From assembly GCF_041435015.1 (NCBI RefSeq), contig NZ_CP107989.1:5766001-5830000 (forward strand): 64,000 bases of DNA. Reading direction: 5' to 3'. Below are positions 50,861 to 58,638 of this stretch, one piece after another. The notes beneath the pieces are model-generated. The model was not told the origin of the DNA. It saw nothing but the letters and a program-made list of their open reading frames with translations, and ran no database searches. This DNA is from Streptomyces canus. GTDB lineage: Bacteria; Actinomycetota; Actinomycetes; Streptomycetales; Streptomycetaceae. Numbering within the stretch: position 1 is the stretch's first letter; every line of letters starts with the position of its first letter. A program made the position numbers and the translations under genes.

Positions 50861-50917
50861 CTTGAAGTTTAAACAAGTGAGGCGTACAGTCATCTCCAGA
50901 AGCTTTAAATTTTAAGC
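50861..50917. promoter_or_regulatory. Two AT-rich MarR operator candidates
   Basis: CTTGAAGTTTAAACAAG (50861-50877) and GCTTTAAATTTTAAGC (50902-50917) are imperfect palindromes in an otherwise GC-rich region. Similar TTNAA-rich sites are typical MarR targets. They separate the MarR gene and the dioxygenase gene. Confidence 0.7.
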
Positions 50918-50953
50918 ATTACCCGCATCGGAAGTACCGGAGGAGTCCCCGCC

Positions 50954-51745
50954 ATGTCCGCCGACACGCTGGAGCGCATGCCCGCCCTCTATCTGAGTCA
51001 CGGCGCCCCGCCGCTCGCCGACGACCCGATCTGGCCCGGTGAGCTCGCCGCCTGGTCCGCGGACCTGCCCCGCCCCAAGGCGATCCTCATGGTCTCCGCC
51101 CACTGGGAGGAGGCCCCCCTCGCCCTCGGCGCGGTGCGGACCGTCCCACTCGTCTACGACTTCTGGGGCTTCCCCGAGCACTACTACCAGGTGACGTACG
51201 GCGCCCCCGGCGCCCCCGAGCTCGCCGAGTCCGTACGCAAGTTGCTGCGCGCCCCCGGCATCCCCGTGCAGGACATCCCGGACCGCGGACTGGACCACGG
51301 CGCGTATGTCCCGCTGGTCGAGATGTTCCCCGAGGCCGACATCCCCGTCCTGCAGATCTCCATGCCGACCCTCGACCCGGTCAGGCTCATGGAGATCGGC
51401 CGCAAGCTCGCCCCGCTGCGCGACGAGGGCGTCCTGATCGTCGGCTCCGGCTTCTTCACCCACAACCTCGCCGCCCTGCGCCACGTCGGCTCCGGAGTGC
51501 CCACCTGGTCCTCCGAGTTCGACGACTGGGGCCGGCGGGCGCTGGAGGCGCGGGACGTGGACTCCCTGCTGGACTTCCTCAACAAGGCTCCGGCCGGGCG
51601 CTACGCCCATCCGCGCACCGAGCACTTCGCGCCGCTGTTCGTGACGATGGGCGCGGCGGACGTGAGCGGCGAGCTGGACGCGCAGAGGTCCGTCATCGAC
51701 GGGTTCTGGATGGGGATGGCCAAGCGGTCGGTGCAGTTCGGCTGA
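50954..51745 (+). CDS. Class III extradiol ring-cleavage dioxygenase, DODA family
   Basis: The 263-residue enzyme begins with LYLSHGAPPLADDPIWPGEL. The metal-ligand His lies in SHGAP, another in VSAHWE, the catalytic region reads RGLDHGAYVPL, and TEHFAPLFVTMG is the C-terminal His region. This is the LigB-type fold of DOPA 4,5-dioxygenases, single-domain and of normal length. The substrate is probably a catechol. Start ATG 50954 has GGAGGAG upstream. The divergent MarR gene most likely controls it. Confidence 0.93.
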   Translation: MSADTLERMPALYLSHGAPPLADDPIWPGELAAWSADLPRPKAILMVSAHWEEAPLALGAVRTVPLVYDFWGFPEHYYQVTYGAPGAPELAESVRKLLRAPGIPVQDIPDRGLDHGAYVPLVEMFPEADIPVLQISMPTLDPVRLMEIGRKLAPLRDEGVLIVGSGFFTHNLAALRHVGSGVPTWSSEFDDWGRRALEARDVDSLLDFLNKAPAGRYAHPRTEHFAPLFVTMGAADVSGELDAQRSVIDGFWMGMAKRSVQFG

Positions 51746-51762
51746 CACCCTCGCGCGGGGGT

Positions 51763-52293
51763 CTAGAGCGCCTTTTCGTACCAGGCCACGTCCCAGTAGC
51801 GGCCGAACTTCCTGCCCACTTCCCGGTAGGTGCCGACGTGCCGGAAGCCGAAGCGTTCATGCAGCCGCGTGGACGCTTCGTTGGGTTGTGCGATGCCCGC
51901 GTAGGCGCGATGCAGGTCCTCGTCGGCCAGAGCCTCGAAGAGGGCCTTGTAGAGGAGGGTGCCGATGCCCCGGCCGCCGGCGTCCGGGGCGAGGTAGACG
52001 GTGACCTCCACGGAGGTCGCGTACGCGGGCTTGGCGCGGAAGGGGCTGGACGTGGCGTACCCGAGGATCCGCTGTGAGGTTCCTGTCGGGTCCGTGTCGG
52101 TGGCAACCATTAGACGGTACGGGCCGTCTTCAGGGTGGGAGAGCAGCCAAGGGCGGCGCTCTTCCGGAGTGAAGACGGCGGTGTCGAATGTGATGGGCGT
52201 CTCACGAGCGTAGTGGTTGTAGATGTCGGTGAGGGCCCCGAGGTCGCTTTCGGCTCCCGGCCTGACCTGCACCTCTGTACGTTCTGACGGCAT
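51763..52293 (-). CDS. GNAT N-acetyltransferase, phosphinothricin-acetyltransferase (PAT)-like
   Basis: This 176-residue protein starts at ATG 52291-52293 with GAGGAGG 5 bases upstream. Motifs follow the PAT/YncA pattern: LTDIYNHYARETPITFDTAV near the N-terminus, VEVTVYLAPDAGGRGIGTLL with the acetyl-CoA QRGxGxL-like loop, and LHERFGFRHVGTYREVGRKF. The C-terminus RYWDVAWYEKAL matches too. PAT-like enzymes acetylate phosphinothricin or methionine sulfoximine/sulfone. Which is used here is unknown. It is divergent from hrdD. Confidence 0.88.
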   Translation of the reverse strand: MPSERTEVQVRPGAESDLGALTDIYNHYARETPITFDTAVFTPEERRPWLLSHPEDGPYRLMVATDTDPTGTSQRILGYATSSPFRAKPAYATSVEVTVYLAPDAGGRGIGTLLYKALFEALADEDLHRAYAGIAQPNEASTRLHERFGFRHVGTYREVGRKFGRYWDVAWYEKAL

Positions 52294-52353
52294 CACGCCT
52301 CCTCGTGTGGCCGGACAGGGTACTGCAAGATCAGAAAAATAGCGGCACGCCTT

Positions 52354-52380
52354 GGGAATTCTGTCCGGTTTCCAGTCGTT
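52354..52380 (+). promoter_or_regulatory. Sigma-R-type promoter upstream of hrdD
   Basis: GGGAAT at 52354-52359 and GTT at 52378-52380 are separated by exactly 18 bases, matching the SigR consensus GGGAAT-N18-GTT. hrdD of S. coelicolor is a known SigR target. The 5' leader to the ATG at 52488 would be about 100 bases. Confidence 0.75.
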
Positions 52381-52487
52381 GTTTCCATCGGATGCAGGGC
52401 ACCCGAGGAGAGTCCGGGAAGCAACCGGAGCCGGGAACCAGCACCCGAAGGACCACCCGCTGACCCAAACATCGCAAGGGAGCACGC

Positions 52488-53486
52488 ATGGCAACCCGTG
52501 CCGTCGCCCGTCGTAAGTCCGCCACCGGCGGGTCTACCGACGCGGCGCGCAGTGTTCGCGTCCATGGCGGCGAGATCGCCGACCGCGACCTGGTCGGCAT
52601 GTACCTCGACGAGATCGCGCGTACGCCGCTGCTCGACGCCGCCAAGGAAGTCGAGCTGTCCCAGATCATCGAGGCGGGTGTGTTCGCCCGACAGGTCCTC
52701 GACGGGTATGAGGAAGCCAAGGCGGACGCCACCCGTGCGGAGCTGGAGGCCCTGGTGGAGGAGGGGGAGCGCGCCAAGGACGTGTTCATCCGCTCCAACC
52801 TCCGCCTGGTCGTGGCCGTGGCCCGCCGCTATCCCCGCAGCGGCCTGCCCCTGCTCGACCTGATCCAGGAGGGCAACGCCGGCCTGGTGCGCGCGGTCGA
52901 GAAGTTCGACTACCGCAAGGGCTTCAAGTTCTCGACGTACGCGACCTGGTGGATCCGTCAGGCCATCACCCGCTCCATCGCCGACCAGTCCCGCACCATC
53001 CGGCTGCCCGTCCACCTCGTGGAGGAGCTCGGCCGCATCCGCCGTGTGCAGCGCGAGTTCAACCGTGAGCACGGCCGCGACCCGGAGCCCGCGGAGATCG
53101 CCGCGGAGCTCGGCTCCAACGCGGAGCGCGTGGTCGACGTCCTGGACTGGGCCCGCGACCCGGTCTCGCTGAACATGTCGGTGGACGACGACGGCGACAC
53201 CCAGTTCGGTGACCTGTTGGAGGACACCTCCGCGGTCTCACCGGAGCAGTCGGTGCTGACGTTGCTGCGCAGCGAGGAACTGGACGACCTCATCGGCCGC
53301 CTCGACCAGCGCACCGCTTCCATCATCAAGATGCGGTACGGCATCGACGACGGGCGCGAGCGCACGCTGACCGAGGTCGGCAAGGAACACGGCCTCACCC
53401 GTGAGCGGATCCGGCAGATCGAGAAGCACGCCCTGCTGGAGCTGAAGAAGCTCGCGCGGTCCACCGGGTTCGACGCGGCGGCGTAG
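52488..53486 (+). CDS. hrdD: Principal-like RNA polymerase sigma factor HrdD
   Basis: The 332-residue sigma-70 factor has all core regions: 1.2 (DRDLVGMYLDEIARTPLLDA), 2.1-2.4 (NLRLVVAVARRYPRSGLPLL, YATWWIRQAITRSIADQSRT), 3.0-3.1 (RLPVHLVEELGRIRRVQREF) and 4.1-4.2 (LTEVGKEHGLTRERIRQIEK). The long N-terminal region 1.1 of HrdB is absent. The N-terminus MATRAVARRKSATGG and the length match HrdD of S. coelicolor rather than HrdA or HrdC. HrdD is non-essential and can read HrdB-type promoters. It is followed by a strong terminator. Confidence 0.95.
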   Translation: MATRAVARRKSATGGSTDAARSVRVHGGEIADRDLVGMYLDEIARTPLLDAAKEVELSQIIEAGVFARQVLDGYEEAKADATRAELEALVEEGERAKDVFIRSNLRLVVAVARRYPRSGLPLLDLIQEGNAGLVRAVEKFDYRKGFKFSTYATWWIRQAITRSIADQSRTIRLPVHLVEELGRIRRVQREFNREHGRDPEPAEIAAELGSNAERVVDVLDWARDPVSLNMSVDDDGDTQFGDLLEDTSAVSPEQSVLTLLRSEELDDLIGRLDQRTASIIKMRYGIDDGRERTLTEVGKEHGLTRERIRQIEKHALLELKKLARSTGFDAAA

Positions 53487-53673
53487 ACGGGGTCTGCCCG
53501 CGTACGCCGGGTGGCGAAAGACCGCGTAAACATGGCTGTACTAGGCCGCTTCAACCTGGCGGACCCTGGGAACAAGACTTCAGGGTCCAAGTGTTCGGGT
53601 CCCGGAGGTCCTGCCTCCGGAACCTCGTGAACCAAGTCCCGACGCAACCCCCCCCGGCGCCGGGACTCTCCCC

Positions 53674-53724
53674 GAGCCGGACTTCGGCGCCCCTCCCCCC
53701 GGGCGCCGGGGTCCGGCTCGTTTT
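53674..53724 (+). terminator. Strong hairpin terminator of hrdD
   Basis: GAGCCGGAC and GTCCGGCTC, extended inside by CGGCGCCC and GGGCGCCG, form a stem of about 17-19 pairs followed by TTTT. The hairpin starts 188 bases after the stop codon. Confidence 0.85.
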
Positions 53725-53742
53725 GCGCCCGGCAAACGGAAC

Positions 53743-53781
53743 GGTGGGTCACCCCGTACCTGAACCACGGGGTGACCCACC
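53743..53781. terminator. Second perfect hairpin, 15-base arms
   Basis: GGTGGGTCACCCCGT and ACGGGGTGACCCACC flank a 9-base loop. No T-run follows. It could stop transcription from either side, since the WYL-family gene at 53949 reads towards it. The gap 53487-53948 holds only this, the hrdD terminator and a dispersed repeat. Confidence 0.75.
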
Positions 53782-53842
53782 GGACGGCAGATTCTGTCAC
53801 ATCGGCATGGTGCGTCCGGTCCGTCGTGGTGCGCGACGTGGT

Positions 53843-53949
53843 GAACGGTCCGTCCTGGCACGGGTGGCTGCAACTCCCAGGGGCGCGGGGAACTGCGCGA
53901 CCAGCCCCCGCCGGCCCTCAGCCGCCCGACAACCGAACCCGGCACCCCC
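53843..53949 (+). repeat. Dispersed 107-bp repeat, copy D
   Basis: Aligns without gaps over 107 bases, at about 85 percent identity, to copy E at 63440-63546 (inverse orientation). It contains the invariant 24-base core at 53879-53902. It abuts the stop codon of the WYL regulator gene. Confidence 0.85.
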
Positions 53950-54920
53950 TAGACGTCTCCCCCCGACGCCCGAACCAGCCGTCCCCCCAACTCCCTTACC
54001 GCCTCCACCAGTTCCGCGGGTTCCTCCACACGGAACTCCACCCCCGTCATCGCCAACCGCACCGCCATCCACTCCACCGCGTCCCCCACGGTCGCCCGCA
54101 GCCGACACCGTCCCTCCCCGAGAGACTCCGGCACCCCCATCCACGCCGGCACCCGAGCCCCCACCACCGTCGCGTCCGCCTCGAAGGTCACGGCGATCTC
54201 GTATGTCTCCTGACGGTGGTACATCGACTGCCGCAGATACTCCGCCGCACTCCCCGTCGGCAACTCCCGCGGAGCGAACCGCGCCCCCGTCGCGAAGGGA
54301 TCGTTCACCCGGTCGACCCGGAAGGTCCGCCAGTCGCCGCGGTCGAGGTCGTAGGCGACCAGGTACCACCGTCGCCCGGTGGAGACCAGACGGTACGGCT
54401 CCACGACGCGTCGCGACTCGGCCCCGTCCTTCGCGCGGTAGGAGAACCGCAGCCGCTCGTGCCCGGCCACCGTGGACGCCATCACCGTCAGGGTCCCGGT
54501 CGCGATGCTCGCCCCGTCCCCGCTGGTCAGCGGAGTCGTCGCGGCCTGGAGGGTGGACACACGGTGCCGTAGGCGGGACGGCAGGACCTGTTCCAGTTTC
54601 GCCAGGGCCCGCACGGACGCCTCGTCCATCCCCTCGACCGCGTGCCCCGCCCCCGCCCGCAGCCCGACCGCGATGGCCACCGCCTCCTCGTCGTCGAGGA
54701 CGAGCGGGGGCATGGCCTTGCCCGCGACGAGCCGGTAGCCGCCGTCGGAGCCCTTCGTCGCCTGGACGGGATAGCCCAGCTCGCGGAGGCGGTCGATGTC
54801 CCGTCGGACCGTGCGGCGGGAGACCCCGAGGCGGTCGGCGAGCTCACCGCCGGGCCATTCACGGGGCGTCTGGAGGAGGGAGAGGAGCGTCAGGAGCCGT
54901 GCCGGGGTGTCCGTCGTCAT
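53949..54920 (-). CDS. WYL-domain transcriptional regulator (YafY type)
   Basis: The 323-residue protein has an N-terminal HTH_11 (ADRLGVSRRTVRRDIDRLRE) and the YafY bridge GGYRLVAGKAMPPLVLDDEE. The WYL domain lies at about 150-225 (VEPYRLVSTGRRWYLVAYDL, with the WYL triad) and a WCX C-terminal extension follows. WYL domains bind nucleic acid or small ligands. It is divergent from a DHA2 MFS gene at 54983, 62 bases apart, and likely controls it. The start is ATG at 54918-54920. Confidence 0.93.
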   Translation of the reverse strand: MTTDTPARLLTLLSLLQTPREWPGGELADRLGVSRRTVRRDIDRLRELGYPVQATKGSDGGYRLVAGKAMPPLVLDDEEAVAIAVGLRAGAGHAVEGMDEASVRALAKLEQVLPSRLRHRVSTLQAATTPLTSGDGASIATGTLTVMASTVAGHERLRFSYRAKDGAESRRVVEPYRLVSTGRRWYLVAYDLDRGDWRTFRVDRVNDPFATGARFAPRELPTGSAAEYLRQSMYHRQETYEIAVTFEADATVVGARVPAWMGVPESLGEGRCRLRATVGDAVEWMAVRLAMTGVEFRVEEPAELVEAVRELGGRLVRASGGDV

Positions 54921-54982
54921 GAGTGCGAGGATGCCGTAGAACTAGGACACGATCTGACCTAATGGGGTCGTAGCTTCACGGT

Positions 54983-56515
54983 ATGACCTCCACCGAGACC
55001 ACCCTTTCGGGCACCCTCGACGCGCCGCCCGCCGCGGGCGACCGGCGTCGCTGGTTCGCCCTCGCCATCGTGATGACCGCCGCCTTCATGGACCTCGTCG
55101 ACGTCACCATCGTCAACATCGCCATCCCGTCCATCCGGCAGGAGGCCGGTGCCTCCGTCAGCCAGATCCAGTGGATCACCGCCGGCTATGCCCTCGCCTT
55201 CGCCGCGGGGCTGATCACCGGCGGGCGGCTCGGTGACATCCACGGGCGCAAGCGGCTGTTCCTCGTCGGCATCGGCGGGTTCACGCTCGCGTCGGCGCTG
55301 TGCGGCTTCGCCGCGAACCCGGAGATGCTGGTCGCGGCCCGGATCCTGCAGGGCGGCATGGCGGCGATGATGGTGCCGCAGGTCCTGTCGATCGTGCACG
55401 CGACCTTTCCGGCGCACGAGCGGGGGAAGGTGTTCGGACTGTTCGGCGCGATCGTGGGGCTCGGGGCCGTCTCCGGCCCACTGCTCGGCGCGCTGCTGAC
55501 CGAGTGGAACCTGTTCGGGCTCGAGTGGCGGCCGATCTTCCTCATCAACCTGCCGGTCGGGATCGTGGGGCTCGTGCTCGGCAGCCGCTTCATTACCGAG
55601 TCCAAGGCTCCGCGGGCGCTGAAGCTGGACCTGGTGGGCGTGGGACTCGTGGTGGTGGGGTTGCTGCTGCTGCTCTACCCGCTGACCCGCGGTGAGGAGC
55701 TGGACTGGCCGCTGTGGGGGTATGTGGCGATGGCCGGTGCGCCCCTCGTCTTCGCCGCGCTGGTGGCGTACGAGAAGGGCAAGGGCGCGCGGGACGGGTC
55801 GCCGCTGGTCGAGCTGTCGCTGTTCAAGGTGAAGAGCTTCGCGGCCGGCATCGCGGTGCAGACCGTGTTCGGGGTCGGACTCGGCATCTTCTTCCTGGTG
55901 TGGACGCTGTACATGCAGACCGGGCTGGGCTGGAGCCCGCTGCGTGCGGGGCTGACGGGGGTGCCGTTCTCGATCGCGGTCTCCACGGCGGCGGGTCTGT
56001 CGGTGCAGAAGCTCGTCCCGCGCTTCGGGCGCAAGGTGCTCCAGGCCGGTGCGCTGCTGATGGCGGTGGGTGTGCTGCTCTACCTCTGGGAGGCGGAGCG
56101 GTACGGCATGGGGATCAGCTCGTGGCAGATGGCGTTGCCGCTGGTCGTGATGGGTGTCGGCATGGGTCTGATCGTCGCGCCGCTGACGGACGCGGTGCTC
56201 TCGGAGGTGCCGCGCGAGCACGCCGGTTCGGCGTCGGGGCTCATCAACACCGTGCAGCAGATGGGCAACGCGCTCGGACTCGGGCTGGTGTCCGTGGTGT
56301 TCTTCGGGGTCATCGGCGACGACCTGCGACCCGCTCAGGTGGGCCCGGCCTTCGTGGACGCGTTCCAGCACGCGCTCGGATGGGTCGCGGCGGTGATGGG
56401 CGTGATCTTCCTGCTGATGTTCGCGCTGCCGAAGCGGCCCGCGCAGCACGTGGAGGGAGCCGAGACAGGGGCGGAGCTTGCGGTGGTGGAGGAGAAGGCA
56501 CCCGAGCTCGTATAG
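54983..56515 (+). CDS. DHA2-family MFS transporter (EmrB/QacA type)
   Basis: This 510-residue protein has 14 predicted helices. RRWFALAIVMTAAFMDLVDV is motif D1, GGRLGDIHGRKRLFLVGIGG motif A, and GLGAVSGPLLGALLTEWNLF motif C. It should export drugs or metabolites by proton antiport. It is divergent from a WYL regulator gene. No TTA codon or unusual feature is seen. A perfect terminator follows. Confidence 0.93.
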   Translation: MTSTETTLSGTLDAPPAAGDRRRWFALAIVMTAAFMDLVDVTIVNIAIPSIRQEAGASVSQIQWITAGYALAFAAGLITGGRLGDIHGRKRLFLVGIGGFTLASALCGFAANPEMLVAARILQGGMAAMMVPQVLSIVHATFPAHERGKVFGLFGAIVGLGAVSGPLLGALLTEWNLFGLEWRPIFLINLPVGIVGLVLGSRFITESKAPRALKLDLVGVGLVVVGLLLLLYPLTRGEELDWPLWGYVAMAGAPLVFAALVAYEKGKGARDGSPLVELSLFKVKSFAAGIAVQTVFGVGLGIFFLVWTLYMQTGLGWSPLRAGLTGVPFSIAVSTAAGLSVQKLVPRFGRKVLQAGALLMAVGVLLYLWEAERYGMGISSWQMALPLVVMGVGMGLIVAPLTDAVLSEVPREHAGSASGLINTVQQMGNALGLGLVSVVFFGVIGDDLRPAQVGPAFVDAFQHALGWVAAVMGVIFLLMFALPKRPAQHVEGAETGAELAVVEEKAPELV

Positions 56516-56531
56516 GGGTTGCTCGGCGTGG

Positions 56532-56563
56532 GGCCCGGTACCTGTCGTCAGGTGCCGGGCCCT
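56532..56563 (+). terminator. Hairpin terminator after the DHA2 gene
   Basis: GGGCCCGGTACCTG and CAGGTGCCGGGCCC pair with one mismatch over a 4-base loop, 16 bases after the stop codon. Confidence 0.85.
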
Positions 56564-56709
56564 TCTGACGTGCCCCTTCTGGCCCACGCGATCAGGGCCG
56601 GAAGTCCGTTCATGCCCGGATCACGCCCGAACCTGTTTACTTTCCAGAAATGCAGGCGTAGCCTCCGTCTGAAACCACACGTTCGGGCATGGATCGGAGG
56701 CGAGCGGAC

Positions 56710-57471
56710 ATGTACGCACCGGAGCGGCAGCAGGAGATCCTCCGGCTCGCTCGTGACGGCGGGCGCGTCGACGTCGTCTCACTGGCCGAGGAGTTCCAGG
56801 TCACGGCCGAGACGATCCGCCGGGACCTGAAGGCCCTCGACCGTGCGGGGCTGCTGCGCCGGGTGCACGGCGGAGCCATCCCGGCCGGGCGCCTCGACTT
56901 CGAGCCGGACCTCGCCGAGCGCGAGACGACCTCGGCCGACGAGAAGGACCACATCGCCAAGGCGGCCCTCGCGGAACTGCCGACCGAGGGCACCCTGATC
57001 CTCGACGCCGGTACGACCGTCGCCCGCCTGGCCGCCGCCGTCCCGCTGGAGGCCTCGCTCACCGTCGTCACCCACAGCCTGCCGATCGCGGCCCGCCTCG
57101 CGGACCACCCCGGCATCCAGCTCCACCTGGTCGGGGGGCGCGTACGTCACCGTACGCGCGCCGCGGTCGACGCCTGGGCGCTGCGGGCGTACGGCGAGAT
57201 CCGGGCCGATGTCCTCTTCGTGGCGGCCAACGGCTTCTCCGCCGATCACGGCCTCACCACCCCCGACCTCGCCGAGGCCGCGGTCAAGCGCGCGGCGATC
57301 GCCGCCGCCCGCCGGGTGGTCCTGCTCGCCGACTCGGCCAAGCACGGCCAGGAGCACTTCGCCCGCTTCGGCGACCTGAGCGACGTGGACCTGCTGATCA
57401 CCGACAGCGGGCTGAGCCCCGACGACGCCGCCGTGATCGAGCGCGGTGGCACGGAAGTAGTGCGCGCATGA
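56710..57471 (+). CDS. fruR: DeoR-family regulator of fructose uptake
   Basis: The 253-residue protein starts at ATG 56710 with GGAGG about 9 bases upstream. The DeoR HTH spans about 5-58 (RQQEILRLARDGGRVDVVSL, VTAETIRRDLKALDRAGLLR, RVHGGAI). The DeoRC sugar-phosphate sensor follows: LILDAGTTVARLAAAVP, VVTHSLPIAARLADHPGIQL, GFSADHGLTTPDLAEAAVKR. Its stop overlaps the fruK start as ATGA. The fru operon context identifies it as the fructose-1-phosphate-responsive repressor. Confidence 0.9.
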   Translation: MYAPERQQEILRLARDGGRVDVVSLAEEFQVTAETIRRDLKALDRAGLLRRVHGGAIPAGRLDFEPDLAERETTSADEKDHIAKAALAELPTEGTLILDAGTTVARLAAAVPLEASLTVVTHSLPIAARLADHPGIQLHLVGGRVRHRTRAAVDAWALRAYGEIRADVLFVAANGFSADHGLTTPDLAEAAVKRAAIAAARRVVLLADSAKHGQEHFARFGDLSDVDLLITDSGLSPDDAAVIERGGTEVVRA

Positions 57472-58415
57472 TCCTCACCGTCACCCCGAATCCGTCCCTG
57501 GACCGTACGTACGAGGTCCCGTCCCTGGAGCGCGGCGAGGTCATCCGCGCCACCGGTGAACGCATGGACCCCGGCGGCAAGGGCGTCAACGTCTCGCGCG
57601 CCGTCACGGCCGCCGGGCAGCGCACGGTCGCGGTCCTGCCCCTGGGTGGTGCGCCGGGGGCGCTCGTCGCCGACCTGCTCGACGCACAGGGCATCGAGGT
57701 CGCACCGGTGCCGGTCGCGGGCGCCACCCGCTCGAACATCGCGCTCGCCGAGTCGGACGGGGTGCTCACGAAGATCAACGCGCCGGGTCCGGACCTGTCC
57801 GCCGCCGAGCAGGAACTCTTGCTGGAGACCGTGCGCGAGCAGTCGCGCGACGCCTCATGGATCGCGTGCTGCGGGAGCCTGCCCCGGGGCCTCGCGCCCT
57901 CGTGGTACGCCGAGGTGGTCGCGCGAGCGCACGCAGGTGGTGCGCGGATCGCGCTGGACACCTCGGGGCGCGCGCTCCTCGAGGCGCTGCGCGAACGGCC
58001 CGACGTGGTGAAGCCGAACGCCGAGGAACTCGCGGAGGCCGTCGGGCGCCCGCTCGCCACGGTGGGCGACGCCGTGAAGGCGGCCGAGGAACTGCGTGAG
58101 ATGGGCGCGCGCGCCGTGCTCGCCAGCCTGGGCGCCGACGGGCAGCTGCTCGTGGACGGCTCGGGCGCCTGGTTCGGCAGCGCGCACGTGGAGGTCGTAC
58201 GCAGCAATGTCGGCGCCGGCGACTCCTCGCTGGCCGGCTTCCTGATCGCCGGCGGCAGCGGCCCCGAGGCCCTCGCCTCCGCGGTCGCTCACGGGGCGGC
58301 GGCCGTCCAGCTGCCCGGCAGCGAGATGCCGACGCCGGACGACCTGGACCCGGCCGCGGTGACCGTCACGGCCGAGGTGCCCATGGACCGCGCGCTGAAG
58401 GAGCCGGTGTCGTGA
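57468..58415 (+). CDS. fruK: 1-phosphofructokinase
   Basis: This 315-residue PfkB-family kinase phosphorylates fructose-1-phosphate to fructose-1,6-bisphosphate. MILTVTPNPSLDRTYEV is the 1-PfkB N-terminus, MDPGGKGVNVSRAVTAAGQR carries PfkB signature 1, and VRSNVGAGDSSLAGFLIAGG holds signature 2 with catalytic Asp in GAGD. The ATG overlaps the fruR stop by 4 bases, so translation is coupled. The gene is second in the fruRKA operon. Confidence 0.95.
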   Translation: MILTVTPNPSLDRTYEVPSLERGEVIRATGERMDPGGKGVNVSRAVTAAGQRTVAVLPLGGAPGALVADLLDAQGIEVAPVPVAGATRSNIALAESDGVLTKINAPGPDLSAAEQELLLETVREQSRDASWIACCGSLPRGLAPSWYAEVVARAHAGGARIALDTSGRALLEALRERPDVVKPNAEELAEAVGRPLATVGDAVKAAEELREMGARAVLASLGADGQLLVDGSGAWFGSAHVEVVRSNVGAGDSSLAGFLIAGGSGPEALASAVAHGAAAVQLPGSEMPTPDDLDPAAVTVTAEVPMDRALKEPVS

Positions 58416-58514
58416 CGGCCCCCCTGTTGTGCCGGCGGGCGCTGAAGGGGCGAGACTTCCTGTTACTCGCCGCGGCCCACGGGTGGCATGGCCACCTGAG
58501 CCACCCTGCCGCGC

Positions 58515-58549
58515 GGTGGGGGCGGGGCTTCCCCGGTCCCGCCCCCACC
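58515..58549 (+). promoter_or_regulatory. GC-rich hairpin between fruK and fruA
   Basis: GGTGGGGGCGGG and CCCGCCCCCACC pair perfectly over 12 bases with an 11-base loop, in the 223-base fruK-fruA gap. It may lower or uncouple fruA expression. Confidence 0.6.
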
Positions 58550-58638
58550 ACCCCCGAAACCCCACACCGCTGCACCCCCGTCCCCCTCACCACCGCCCAC
58601 CCCACTCCCCGGGCGATACGCGTGCGAAGGAGCCCGCG

